In this document: piece by piece, positions 55,301 through 64,000 of the stretch | Layout: the number at the start of each line of letters is the position of its first letter | Numbering within the stretch: position 1 is the first letter of the stretch | Origin: Petrosia ficiformis | Taxonomy: Eukaryota > Porifera > Demospongiae > Haplosclerida > Petrosiidae | Direction of reading: 5' to 3' | Assembly (NCBI GenBank): GCA_947044365.1 | Contig: OX345642.1 | Location: 4,922,007-4,986,006, forward strand | DNA: 64,000 bases | Program-made: the position numbers and the translations under genes | The notes under the pieces: model-generated | Database searches by the model: none | What the model was told of the DNA's origin: nothing | What the model saw: only the letters and a program-made list of their open reading frames with translations

Positions 55301-58300
55301 TATTATGTTTGGCAGAAAAGCCTTCTCATATCATTTTGTAAATGTACATTATATAATCACTTGGGAGTTATAGCACATTGCACTTTGTTTTTCTTTCCAT
55401 AGGGACAGTCTTGTGTTTGATTCATTGCTTGGACTGTTGATTGTTGTCGTCTCTCTCCTTGGATTTATTAGTTTAGTATGGCTCCGAGATCAGTTAACAA
55501 ATGGAGAAGGCCCTGAATGGCTTACAACTGATCAGAATAATGCTCAGAGACAAAAGGAAGAGAGAAAGAAAAATAAAGTTGAAATAAGAAAAGAACATGC
55601 AAAAAATGCTGGAAGTCATAGTAGGATGAGACAAAGTGTATTAGAGAGATCACAGCTTAAACATGATATAAAACATGTTGAAGCACAATTAACAGTAAGT
55701 TATATTTGTATGTACAGTAATGTAATATACATGTATGGGACCTAATTTTGAAAAAGGGATACTCCCGCCAAATAATTTTGATCAAAAGATTACATTCTAT
55801 CACTTGCCATTTCATCATTTTATAGGAAGTCGGTATCCAGGAAGAGCTATTATTAAGCTTCTTAGATAATGAATTTCATAGAATTCCTGTACAAAACAAT
55901 GGAATGACAAGCGATTACATTTTTGGGGGGGTGGGAAAAGGTCCCTTTTTGAAAAGTAGATCATATACATGTGCATACATGTATATGCATCTGTTGTAAG
56001 GGGCATCTCATGAAATTTCGTATAACAATTAATTTTTTTTGATAAATTTCAGTCTGAGATTGTCGAGTTAGAGAAAATTTGTTGGGAAAAATTTTACGAG
56101 GAGACTGCTGAACTACGAGTACGAGAGATGACATTGTTATACGACTTAAAACTATCTACAATACACTATATGCCTATACTGAGGAAAGCTAGGTTCAAGA
56201 ATATGGATGGTGTAGAGAGGTGGAGAAAAGAGATTTTTGATCGTTTACGGGCGGCAGGAAAGATCCCACCAAATCTGCAAGGATTACCCACTCCTGCAGC
56301 TATAGAAATAAATAATACACCACTGCCTTCACTGAGAGATCGAGGTGAGTTATGAATTATTAAAATAGTATGCTATTTAGCTCAAACTAAATGTACTTTC
56401 TTCAGGTTTGAGTGTGGAAGAAAGCGGTGCTTTTGATCTCTTTCATAGATTGCCATCTCCCCCAACTACTGAAGAAGAACATACACGAATGCTTCAAGAA
56501 CTAGGACATGTTCAAGTGTCTGTATTGAACCTTTGCGAAAAATACAAAGCCCATCAACAGAAATTAACACGGTTAGAATATTGTATGACTTCATTAATGT
56601 TCTTGCAATTACGACCTTAGATTTTATTATTATAGCACATGTGACATGTCAAGTCTCTTTCAATCATTCTTGTTACATAGTATAGTAGTTTGTATATATG
56701 TGTGTATGTAGTATGTACATGTACATGTAGCAAACACATAGGGTATTATGTACATGTATATAACAATTCAACTCTTACCTATGATCACCACATTGATGGA
56801 GCACTACAATGGTTTGGTTTAGTGTTTTTACAAGTCCAGAATTTCATTTTAGTCCTAGTATTAGTTGTAGTACTCTGCTTCAAATAAATTTAGTTAAAGT
56901 ATTAGTTCTAGTACCCTAGTTCTGATTCTTTAGTTCTAGTATTAATTCTGGTACTCTGCCTCAAATACTTTGTTGTAGACTATTATTTGAAGACTTAACA
57001 TGTTTATATTGTTTAGTCATGTATGTCATTGTATTGCATATATATTATTGGCTTTTTGTTCGTATTAGTTCTAATACTCTAGCTCAAATACTTTATTCTA
57101 GTATTATTTCTAGTACTCTAGCTCAAATACTTTGTTCTAGTATTAGTTCTAGTACTCTAGCTCAAATACTTTTTTCTAGTATTAGTTCTAGACTCTAGCT
57201 CAAATACTTTGTTCTAGTATTATTTCTAGTACTCTAGCTCAAATACTTTTAGTTTTGGTATTAGTTCTAGTACTCTAGCTCAAATACTTTTAGTTTTGGT
57301 ATTAGTTCTAGTACTCTAGCTCAAATACTTTGTTCTAGTATTATTACTAGTACTCTAGCTCAAATACTTTTAGTTTTAGTATTAGTTCTAGTACTTTAGC
57401 TCAAATACTTTGTTCTAGTATTATTTCTAGTACTCTAGCTCAAATACTTTAAGTTTTGGTATTAGTTCTAGACTCTAGCTCAAATACTTTTAGTTTTAGT
57501 GTTATTTCTAGTACTCTAGCTCAAATACTTTTAGTTTAGGTATTAGTTCTAGACTCTAGCTCAAATACTTTTAGTTTTGGTATTAGTTCTAGTACTCTAG
57601 CTCAAATACTTTTAGTTTTAGTATTAGTTCTAGTACTCTAGCTCAAATACTTTTAGTTTTGGTATTAGTTCTAGTACTCTAGCTCAAATACTTTTAGTTT
57701 TTCTAGTACTCTAGCTCAAATACTTTTAGTTTTAGTATTAGTTCTAGACTCTAGCTCAAATACTTTTAGTTTTAGTATTAGTTCTAGTACTCTGCCTCAA
57801 ATACGTTTAGTTTTAGTATTAGTTCTAGTACTCTAGCTCAAATACTTTGTTCTAGTATTATTTCTAGTACTCTAGCTCAAATACTTTGTTCTAGTATTAT
57901 TTCTAGTACTCTAGCTCAAATACTTAGTTCTAGTATTATTTCTAGTACTCTAGCTCAAATACTTTTAGTTCTAGTAATAGTTCTAGTACTCTAGTTGAAA
58001 TACGTTTAGTTCTAGTATTATTTCTAGTACTCTAGCTCAAATACTTTTAGTTCTAGTAATAGTTCTAGTACTCTAGTTGAAATACGTTTAGTTCTAGTAT
58101 TATTTCTAGTATTATTTCTAGTACTCTAGCTCAAATACTTTTAGTTTTAGTATTATTTCTAGTACTCTAGCTCAAATACTTTTAGTTCTAGTATTAGTTC
58201 TAGTACTCTGCCTCAAATAATTTTAGTTCTAGTATTAGTTCTAACTTCTAGTTTTGAAGGTCATGTAAACTCATTAACCCTCGCGCGCATACACAAAGCG

Positions 58301-58928
58301 GAGGGTTACTGTAATCTGGTGTTATGTCTGTGTGTATGTCTGTATTAACAAAATGTCTGGACAACTAACAACATTGGGACTTGCAAATGAGCTACCAACA
58401 TATATCCTTAAAATTATAACTGGATCATAATGAAAGACAGGCTTTCTCTAAACCTTTCGGTTATAAAGTTACGACATGTTTTACAACTCACGACATTTCA
58501 CCACTTTCAGAAGACATCTGTGATCAAATGAGTACATGGAAACACAACTCAACCTTTTTGAATCTTATAGCTCTCGAATCACAGCTTGAAATCAAGTTAC
58601 AATTGAAGTAGTAGCTGCCATGACAGTCAGTGTCAGTCACTATCTTGCTCCCACCATTTGTATGTGATTGAAGCCACTAAACAGTTTTCTATTTCATTTT
58701 TACTTTTAAACTACATGTATATATACTCTTGTGGACTTAGACTGTACAGTAAGTTGTAACACACACGCATATATAATATAATCTCTGTATACCAATTACA
58801 CTTGTGGTGAGGGTGATGCACTACGAGTACATTCATTTTAGTTCTTGTATTAGTACAAGGTAATTTAATTTTAGTTACATGTATAGTATTTGTTGCAGTA
58901 CCAAAGAACTAGAACAACATTAGTTTGG

Positions 58929-58968
<40 letters not shown>

Positions 58969-61900
58969 ATGTTGCAGAACCCTTCACTACAGTCCTCATT
59001 GATATTTGCTTGGGAAAAGAGGATAAATTACAACTTGAAATTGTATATGTTATGTCATGTACACCCATCACACTGAATAGACTCTAAATTATATTATTGT
59101 ATATGTATGAATTATATAATATTGATATACTGTATTTATTATATTATATATTTACATGTATATCCCGTTGCAAGATGTTTGCTAAGATTATTGCAACACA
59201 ATAATATCACCACATCCTTCTGCACCATGCAGTTGCATGTCTCACAGTGCAATACTTCATGTGATCAAACAACAATAAATAATAATAATACAAACATAAA
59301 TGAGCTTTGACAATGAATCAAGAACTAATAGCTAGCTACATTCTGACAAGAATGTCTTCACCAAATTAAGTACAGTTTGTTCACGCAGGGTGCTGAGAAA
59401 AATTCGTTCAACGGCCTGGATAGAAACGAAACTCACAGGTGACAGTATAGCTGTCTTTCCAATTCCAAATTAAGTAACAAGGCCATATACAGATATTCTT
59501 CTCTCTTGACAAAATGACAATTGCCATTTGCATTCAATGTGCCCTAGCAGCCACCTACACACATGATATTAACCAATATCTGATTTATAATCACTCCACC
59601 CTCTGGCATCATGCTTATTAATCAGATGCAGCCCGTCTGGTATATATTACATACATGTACATGTATACTATATATAGTGACATGTACAAATGGATGTGAA
59701 TGTTTTTACTACTACATTGTACATGTAACTGTTGACTTAATATTGTTCTTTATTTTCAGGATTGTCCTTGCTAGAGGTAAAGAAGATGAAGAGTTTCTTG
59801 AGCTCAGTATTCTTGAACAGAATTATATCAGATGCTTATGGAATATTCAGCAATCCTTGGATGAATTGCTGGAGAAGGAGTGGTTTATGATACGTAGGGC
59901 TAATATGGATGTTAGGAAGTTGTTTCCTGAAGCCTATGCACCCAAGAATCGATGGTATGAACGCATATTTAATAGAAATGAAGGTGCTGAACCACAAGAA
60001 CAGCAGCAACCACACCAGCGACAAAGACAACAACAGCAGCAGCAACAGCAACAACACGGACAACAACAGGTATGCTTGTCTGTAATACATGTGTACATGG
60101 AAACTGAGACTGTAGGGACATCAGAAAACTCTCATATAATATGGTTGACAAGGTTTCTTACAGGATTTTTTGTTAGGGAGGGGAAAGAATTGATCATGTG
60201 AACACACTGGTGGCTTCTGTGGCCCGAGAAGGCTTGTAGCTCAGATGTTATTATTGCATGTTGAAGTAAATGTGATCTGAAATCTAGGGGTGTAGGGGTA
60301 ATAATTGTTATTTTAACTCGACAAACATTATGTGAATAATTATCTTTAAGGGGGTGAATAATTTGAATGCACATGTACATGTACAGCTATGCATACCAAC
60401 TAGCTCTTGCATCAATCAGGTTATAGTAGCATTATGGCTTCCCATACCTTGTCATTGGATGATACAAATACATGTATATGTGACATTCAATGCAAATAAA
60501 TATTCCAGGCATAATAAATGCACTTACAGTGCAGAACTGTCATTTTATAAATAATTATTGCTAAAACCATTTTTATAATTTCTTTTAGGGTGCTCAACGA
60601 AGACGTCGGCACAACCGTAGACCTAACATTGGACAAGCACTAGTTGGGTTAGCTAGAGAACCATTAGGTAATGGAAATGTGCATGAATCAGTGTGTTTGA
60701 AAGTTCGATAATTATACACATCATGTATATTTATTATACAAGTATAGATTATACATTTTTCATGATTGTTGTAAGGTTTGTAGTACTATATAATGAATTA
60801 TTAACAAGAAGGCAAGAGGTTTGATAAATCAGTAGAAACACTATTGAAAAGTATAGTCATCTTCATGTACATGTACCTTGAAACTTTATCCAAAATTCAG
60901 CAAATGTTGTAACAGTAGTATACATAATTTCAGTATGTTTTGTAATCTTAGAGTAGAAGCTGGTCAACAATTTGCTCTTTTGTATATGTCAGTAAAAGAA
61001 CTAGCCTGCTGTACAGGCAGACTTCCAACTTCTCTTCCAACCAATTGATTGAGAAGCACAATTTTTTTTAAAATTCATATTGTAGATTATAATCCCATAA
61101 GAGGCAAATAAGATTCTCAGCAGTGCTGTAACAGGATGTTGCAAATAGACATCAAATCTGTCAATTTGTTTTTCTCATGCATTATTGCCTCTTTGCATGT
61201 TGTTTTAATCAACTTTATATTAATTAAATTATATATGTACATGTTTTGTAATTATAGGACTAAATATCATGTATGAAATACTCAAATGTGATAAAAATTG
61301 TTCATTAATAATACATGATGGTGTTTTTTTACTTACATGTAGATGCTAATGCTGAAGCTGTTCAAGCAGATCAATTCATGAGGGTTAGTTCAGATACCAT
61401 TTGAACATCAATATACACCTTTCTTTTTTACAGATGTTAGGACTTGATGGTTCATTCAGATTTCTGGTATGTTGTTTTATGATGATATTATAATATACAT
61501 GTACATCATTATAAACTATTGTAGTTACCACAATGTTCTCTTTATAACTAGTTCAGTGTAGCAACTATATTAAACATTTTTGTTTGATGACATGTTAATA
61601 TACTATTAATGTACATGTATAATTAGTGTTCAATTATTTGTTTTGAGTTTTGCACTGTGTTTTTATTAACAAACATACTGCAGATTCTGAACATGCAAAT
61701 TATTCAAATCTATGCTCTAAACTAATTATCTACAATCCTCTTACCCAGGAACATGTATTGTGGCTGATTGTTTTAGTATCTATGTTAATATTTGTATTCG
61801 GTAAGTACAACTAGTGTTGATACATACGTCATGAACTGTTTGTCTGTACCAGTATTTATAAAATTGTGGAGCATTTTAGCATAGTTAGAGTTAGACTAAA

Positions 61901-64000
61901 GAAACCTTTTCATGAACACAGCCAATGTGTAGAATGTGCAAGTTCACATGCACATATAATGAAGTGAGCCCATGTATGTGTGTATGAAACTTGGTATGAA
62001 GTATTTAGGTTCAAATGGTCACCAAGATGAAAGAATATTTGAAGCTCAATTCGTTCGTTCCACCTCTATAGCAATTTTTAGCTCATTATACCATATCTGT
62101 GTATGATACTATTCAAATTGAATATTGCTTAGAGTCTGGTTTGCAAAGAAATGTATGATGTCTTTAGTTTGTGTGATTGTATAGAAATGCATATAATTAT
62201 GGTATTTTGTTTACAGTGTACTGTCCATGTGTGGTAGGAAAATACGTTGCACATATTTTCTCTCTTTGGGATGTGGTAAGTCTACTTAACCCAAAATGTT
62301 AGACCTATTCTTAGTATTGTATTGACACTTTATTTAGTGGTCATGTAACAACTGTATACCTAGTACCTAATCACTTATTAAATTTTGTTGATAGATGATT
62401 AGCCATATTACATGTATGTATTATGTTTAGTGGTTGAACAACTAGTAGGTTTTCTGTAGTCAAATGATAGTTAAATGTAGGTGGCTGATTAGTCACTTAT
62501 GATAAGCACTTATGGCTGATTAGTCACTTATGATAAGCACAAATATGAACATTAATTGAGTGCAATGATTGCACCATGATATGTGAGCTGATCAAAACAT
62601 AACTTACATGTACTATTACATTCCACGTGTAGAAGAACCTGATCGAATCACTTTTAACAAACAAAAGGCCATATGTGCTTATTTGAAGGAGTAAATGTAC
62701 CTTAAGTTTGGACAGATAAGACATGAAAGTAATTAACAGCATATGTCAATAAACTCAAATATGCATACTCTATATAATTAAAACTAGTTGATGTACTGGA
62801 ATTGTTGTCAACAGCCTCCATGTTTAACTAATTAGTTGACTAATGAGACTAGTCATTGATGTCTTAATTAATATAATTATGTTACTTTTATTTAGTTTAG
62901 GATTGATAATTGGAGAAACTTATCATCAACTATGCTAGGATATTGTATTGTTCTAACTGGAGTCCTTTTATCTTATGTATCCTTCAAAGTTTACTATACT
63001 CATACATGTATATTATATATACATGTATATGTTATATACTTAATAGATGTATAATATATGCAACTTGTCACACTCCATGGCTCTGAAATTTGAAAACCAG
63101 TTACTGAAAGACTGAAGTGTTTGGCAACAAATGCTTTTTTGCTTCATTACTTCAAAATTTAGTAATGTTAGAACTATTGATTAGGACGTACATGTAGGTG
63201 TGTTAAAGATGACATTTTGCCAATTTCAGATTGGAAACCCTACTTTTATGAGCATAGTTTCCTTAACACCTTCCTTTCACAGTATGGAGCTGATTTATTG
63301 AACTTTTTGAGGTGAGCCTGGTATATATTTAAAGTTGTAAGAAATGTTGTATAATTAATCAATTGCTTCATTTGTAATTGTACATGTATATATAATTCTC
63401 AAATATATACATGTACAATTACAAATGAAGCAATTGTACATGTATATACACATGTACAATTGCAAATATACACATGCAGGGGTGTGGAAACATTGAGCCA
63501 ACTGCCAGACATTTTGGCCTATTTTTGCCAAGTTTCGTTTTACCGGACATTCACTAGATTTATCGGACAATTTCCTGCATGACTGGCTGTTTCTACACCC
63601 CTGTACACATGTATATTTGTGTATACTGGCTCTGTTACTGTTAATGCTTTATGATTTCAAACAATAGTGTCATGCAATTTTTTTATGTGAAGGTGAACCA
63701 CACTATTAGTATTAGTAGCGAAATGCAAACAGGAGAAGTGAACTGTATAATGATTTTAATATTATCCTTTTTTCTAATCAACAGACTTAAACCACTACTT
63801 GGTGTAACATATCTAGCACTCAAGGTACATATTAGATATCCGTTTAGTCACAAAATGTCATTTAGTATAAATTAGAGATTTTGTATAATTACCATTTGTA
63901 CAAACTTAAAGTAAAGGTCATTCACATTGACTTCAGAATAATGTTCATAGCTTTAGTTTGAAATGACTAACAATCTTTTTACCTGCACCATTTCATAATT
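51671..64000 (+). CDS. MARCHF6: MARCHF6/Doa10-type E3 ubiquitin ligase, 5' part
   Basis: MARCHF6 (TEB4; yeast Doa10) is a polytopic ER ligase that marks ER and membrane proteins for degradation. Exons: 51671-51707, 52377-52473, 52712-52744, 52963-53003, 53511-53654, 54698-54770, 55403-55694, 56053-56344, 56406-56571, 59760-60069, 60589-60667, 61343-61383, 61434-61466, 61749-61800, 62217-62275, 62896-62976, 63283-63311, 63785-63824. All have GT/AG borders and all phases join, giving 633 codons. Order: RING-CH finger, first two membrane segments, a long hydrophilic insertion with a glutamine tract, then the conserved MLGLDGS block and further membrane segments. The 3' part lies beyond the window. 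Confidence 0.93.
52280..52341. repeat. (CT)n microsatellite before the RING exon
   Basis: A pure 62-bp CT run ending 35 bp before the exon 2 acceptor. On the transcribed strand it is a very long polypyrimidine tract. Confidence 0.95.
52377..53003 (+). CDS. MARCHF6: MARCHF6 exons 2-4: RING-CH finger
   Basis: The three exons encode residues 13-67. Zinc ligands are C15, C18, C32, C34, H42, C45, C58 and C61, the C4HC3 RING-CH pattern ([31 protein letters not shown]). All eight ligands are present, so E2 binding should be intact. Exon 3 is only 33 bp. A (CT)n tract lies just upstream of exon 2. Confidence 0.95.
53511..55694 (+). CDS. MARCHF6: MARCHF6 exons 5-7: first membrane segments
   Basis: Exon 5 encodes [14 protein letters not shown] and the hydrophobic [16 protein letters not shown]. 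Exon 6 reads [20 protein letters not shown]. Exon 7 holds a second hydrophobic run, [20 protein letters not shown], and then [13 protein letters not shown], the signature [LI]VWLR[DE]Q---G--P-WL of MARCHF6. After it the protein becomes highly charged ([20 protein letters not shown]), likely a cytosolic coiled coil. Confidence 0.93.
53680..54540. repeat. MARCHF6 intron 5: interspersed repeat with GC-rich heads
   Basis: GAGCGCCGTCGGGACGGGAC near 53685 and CCTTCCGCCTACGCTACGCG near 54500 are GC-rich islands in AT-rich intron DNA. 54242-54530 is related to the repeats at 44838 and (reversed) 58273. A (CGTA)n run lies at 54068-54086. The minus-strand frame at 54000-54245 has no recognised domain. 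Confidence 0.6.
56053..56571 (+). CDS. MARCHF6: MARCHF6 exons 8-9: hydrophilic insertion, first half
   Basis: Exon 8 (98 codons less two bases) starts [20 protein letters not shown] and is rich in Glu, Arg and Lys. Exon 9 starts [20 protein letters not shown] and includes [15 protein letters not shown] and KYKAHQQKL. No domain recognised. Both are joined in phase to the MARCHF6 exons either side. The family usually has an acidic, poorly conserved linker here, so the position is right but this sequence is lineage-specific. Confidence 0.85.
57050..58245. repeat. 41-bp minisatellite in MARCHF6 intron 9
   Basis: About 29 copies of CTCTAGCTCAAATACTTTTA + GTTTTAGTATTAGTTCTAGTA. Two main variants alternate (CTTTTAGTTTTAG and CTTTGTTCTAG). 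Sparse copies begin near 56860. It contains no coding frame. Confidence 0.95.
58273..58620. repeat. Interspersed repeat, reverse copy
   Basis: Starts TTAACCCTCGCGCGCATACAC and continues through CTAAACCTTTCGGTTATAAAG and TTTTACAACTCACGACATTTC, the reverse of motifs at 54242-54530 and 44838-45052. Confidence 0.65.
58931..58964. repeat. (GT)n microsatellite
   Basis: A 34-bp GT run in MARCHF6 intron 9. The frames on both strands here come from the repeat. Confidence 0.95.
59760..60667 (+). CDS. MARCHF6: MARCHF6 exons 10-11: hydrophilic insertion, glutamine tract
   Basis: Exon 10 (59760-60069) starts [20 protein letters not shown] and ends in a Gln-rich run of mixed CAA/CAG codons (about 60000-60069) with a few His, Arg and Pro. 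Exon 11 (60589-60667) is basic ([12 protein letters not shown]) and ends [10 protein letters not shown]. The ORF that appears to run on to 60201 is read-through past the donor CAG|GTATGC. Joining to exon 11 restores the MARCHF6 phase. Confidence 0.87.
61343..63824 (+). CDS. MARCHF6: MARCHF6 exons 12-18: conserved membrane core, start
   Basis: Exon 12 gives [14 protein letters not shown] and exon 13 [11 protein letters not shown]. Exon 14 gives [17 protein letters not shown] and exon 15 [20 protein letters not shown]. Exon 16 gives [20 protein letters not shown], exon 17 [10 protein letters not shown], exon 18 [13 protein letters not shown]. The run [13 protein letters not shown], then F-[FY]CP, then a G-Y--L helix and LLG--Y--[VL]K is the family order after the linker. 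Exons are very short (29-81 bp). The donor of exon 16 (TAT|GTATCC) is the weakest call. Confidence 0.87.
63360..63436. repeat. Perfect 33-bp inverted repeat
   Basis: 63360-63392 (CAATTGCTTCATTTG...) is the exact reverse complement of 63404-63436, with an 11-bp spacer. It contains TACATGTA. It lies in MARCHF6 intron 17. Confidence 0.92.
63477..63603. mobile_element. hAT MITE, 127 bp, with 8-bp target duplication
   Basis: Ends CAGGGGTGTGGAAAC and GTTTCTACACCCCTG. TACACATG flanks both sides (63469-63476 and 63604-63611). The ends resemble general hAT termini but differ from the elements at 16634 and 19281, so it is another family. Confidence 0.93.

Noticed and set aside
57050..58245. CRISPR-like regular repeats in the MARCHF6 intron
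   Set aside because: The whole 41-bp unit repeats; there are no variable spacers or cas-like genes.
58871..59087. Frames on both strands around the GT microsatellite
   Set aside because: Created by the (GT)n repeat; no homology or splice support.
59611..60201. Single 196-residue ORF as an independent gene
   Set aside because: Its useful part is MARCHF6 exon 10; the ends are read-through into introns past a good acceptor and donor.
1..64000. tRNA, rRNA or snRNA genes
   Set aside because: I looked for tRNA B-box and cloverleaf patterns and rRNA-like conserved text and saw none. A covariance-model scan would be needed to exclude intronic snoRNAs in PWP1.

Overview
The window is eukaryotic and almost certainly animal DNA. 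It is AT-rich, has short exons with GT/AG introns, and carries two conserved animal genes among many decayed transposons. A sponge or another early-branching invertebrate would fit the compact head-to-head gene pair and the abundant ACATGTACATGT motif, but this is inference; no marker here fixes the species.

Layout. 1-13.4 kb is gene-free repeat territory: GATA-type simple repeats, a degenerate satellite of about 210 bp, a Ty3/gypsy LTR retrotransposon inserted in that satellite (3787-7934, minus strand, 225-bp LTRs, 5-bp target duplication), a long GATA/GACA/GGAT/GGAC array, a roughly 21-bp minisatellite, CCCTAAA telomere-like DNA and a GCTAA array. 14.9-51.5 kb is one long minus-strand gene, a PWP1-like WD40 ribosome-biogenesis protein. 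I located 15 exons; at least two short internal exons were not found. Its introns hold hAT, piggyBac-like and foldback elements, a LINE remnant and RecQ-like helicase fragments. 51.5-51.7 kb is a 128-bp intergenic segment between the divergent start codons, presumably a shared promoter. 51.7-64 kb is the 5' part of a plus-strand MARCHF6/Doa10-type E3 ubiquitin ligase. Its 18 exons are phase-consistent and give 633 codons, and the gene continues past the window edge.

The two genes have no obvious joint function. PWP1 acts in nucleolar ribosome production and MARCHF6 in ER-associated degradation, so their pairing probably reflects promoter sharing. The most unusual material is the mobile DNA. 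The retrotransposon has near-identical LTRs but lacks catalytic segments of both reverse transcriptase and integrase. A palindromic foldback family recurs six times inside PWP1. A 2.66-kb element is built from palindromes within inverted repeats. hAT MITEs with perfect 8-bp duplications are present, and one shares its terminus with a broken hAT transposase locus in the same gene.
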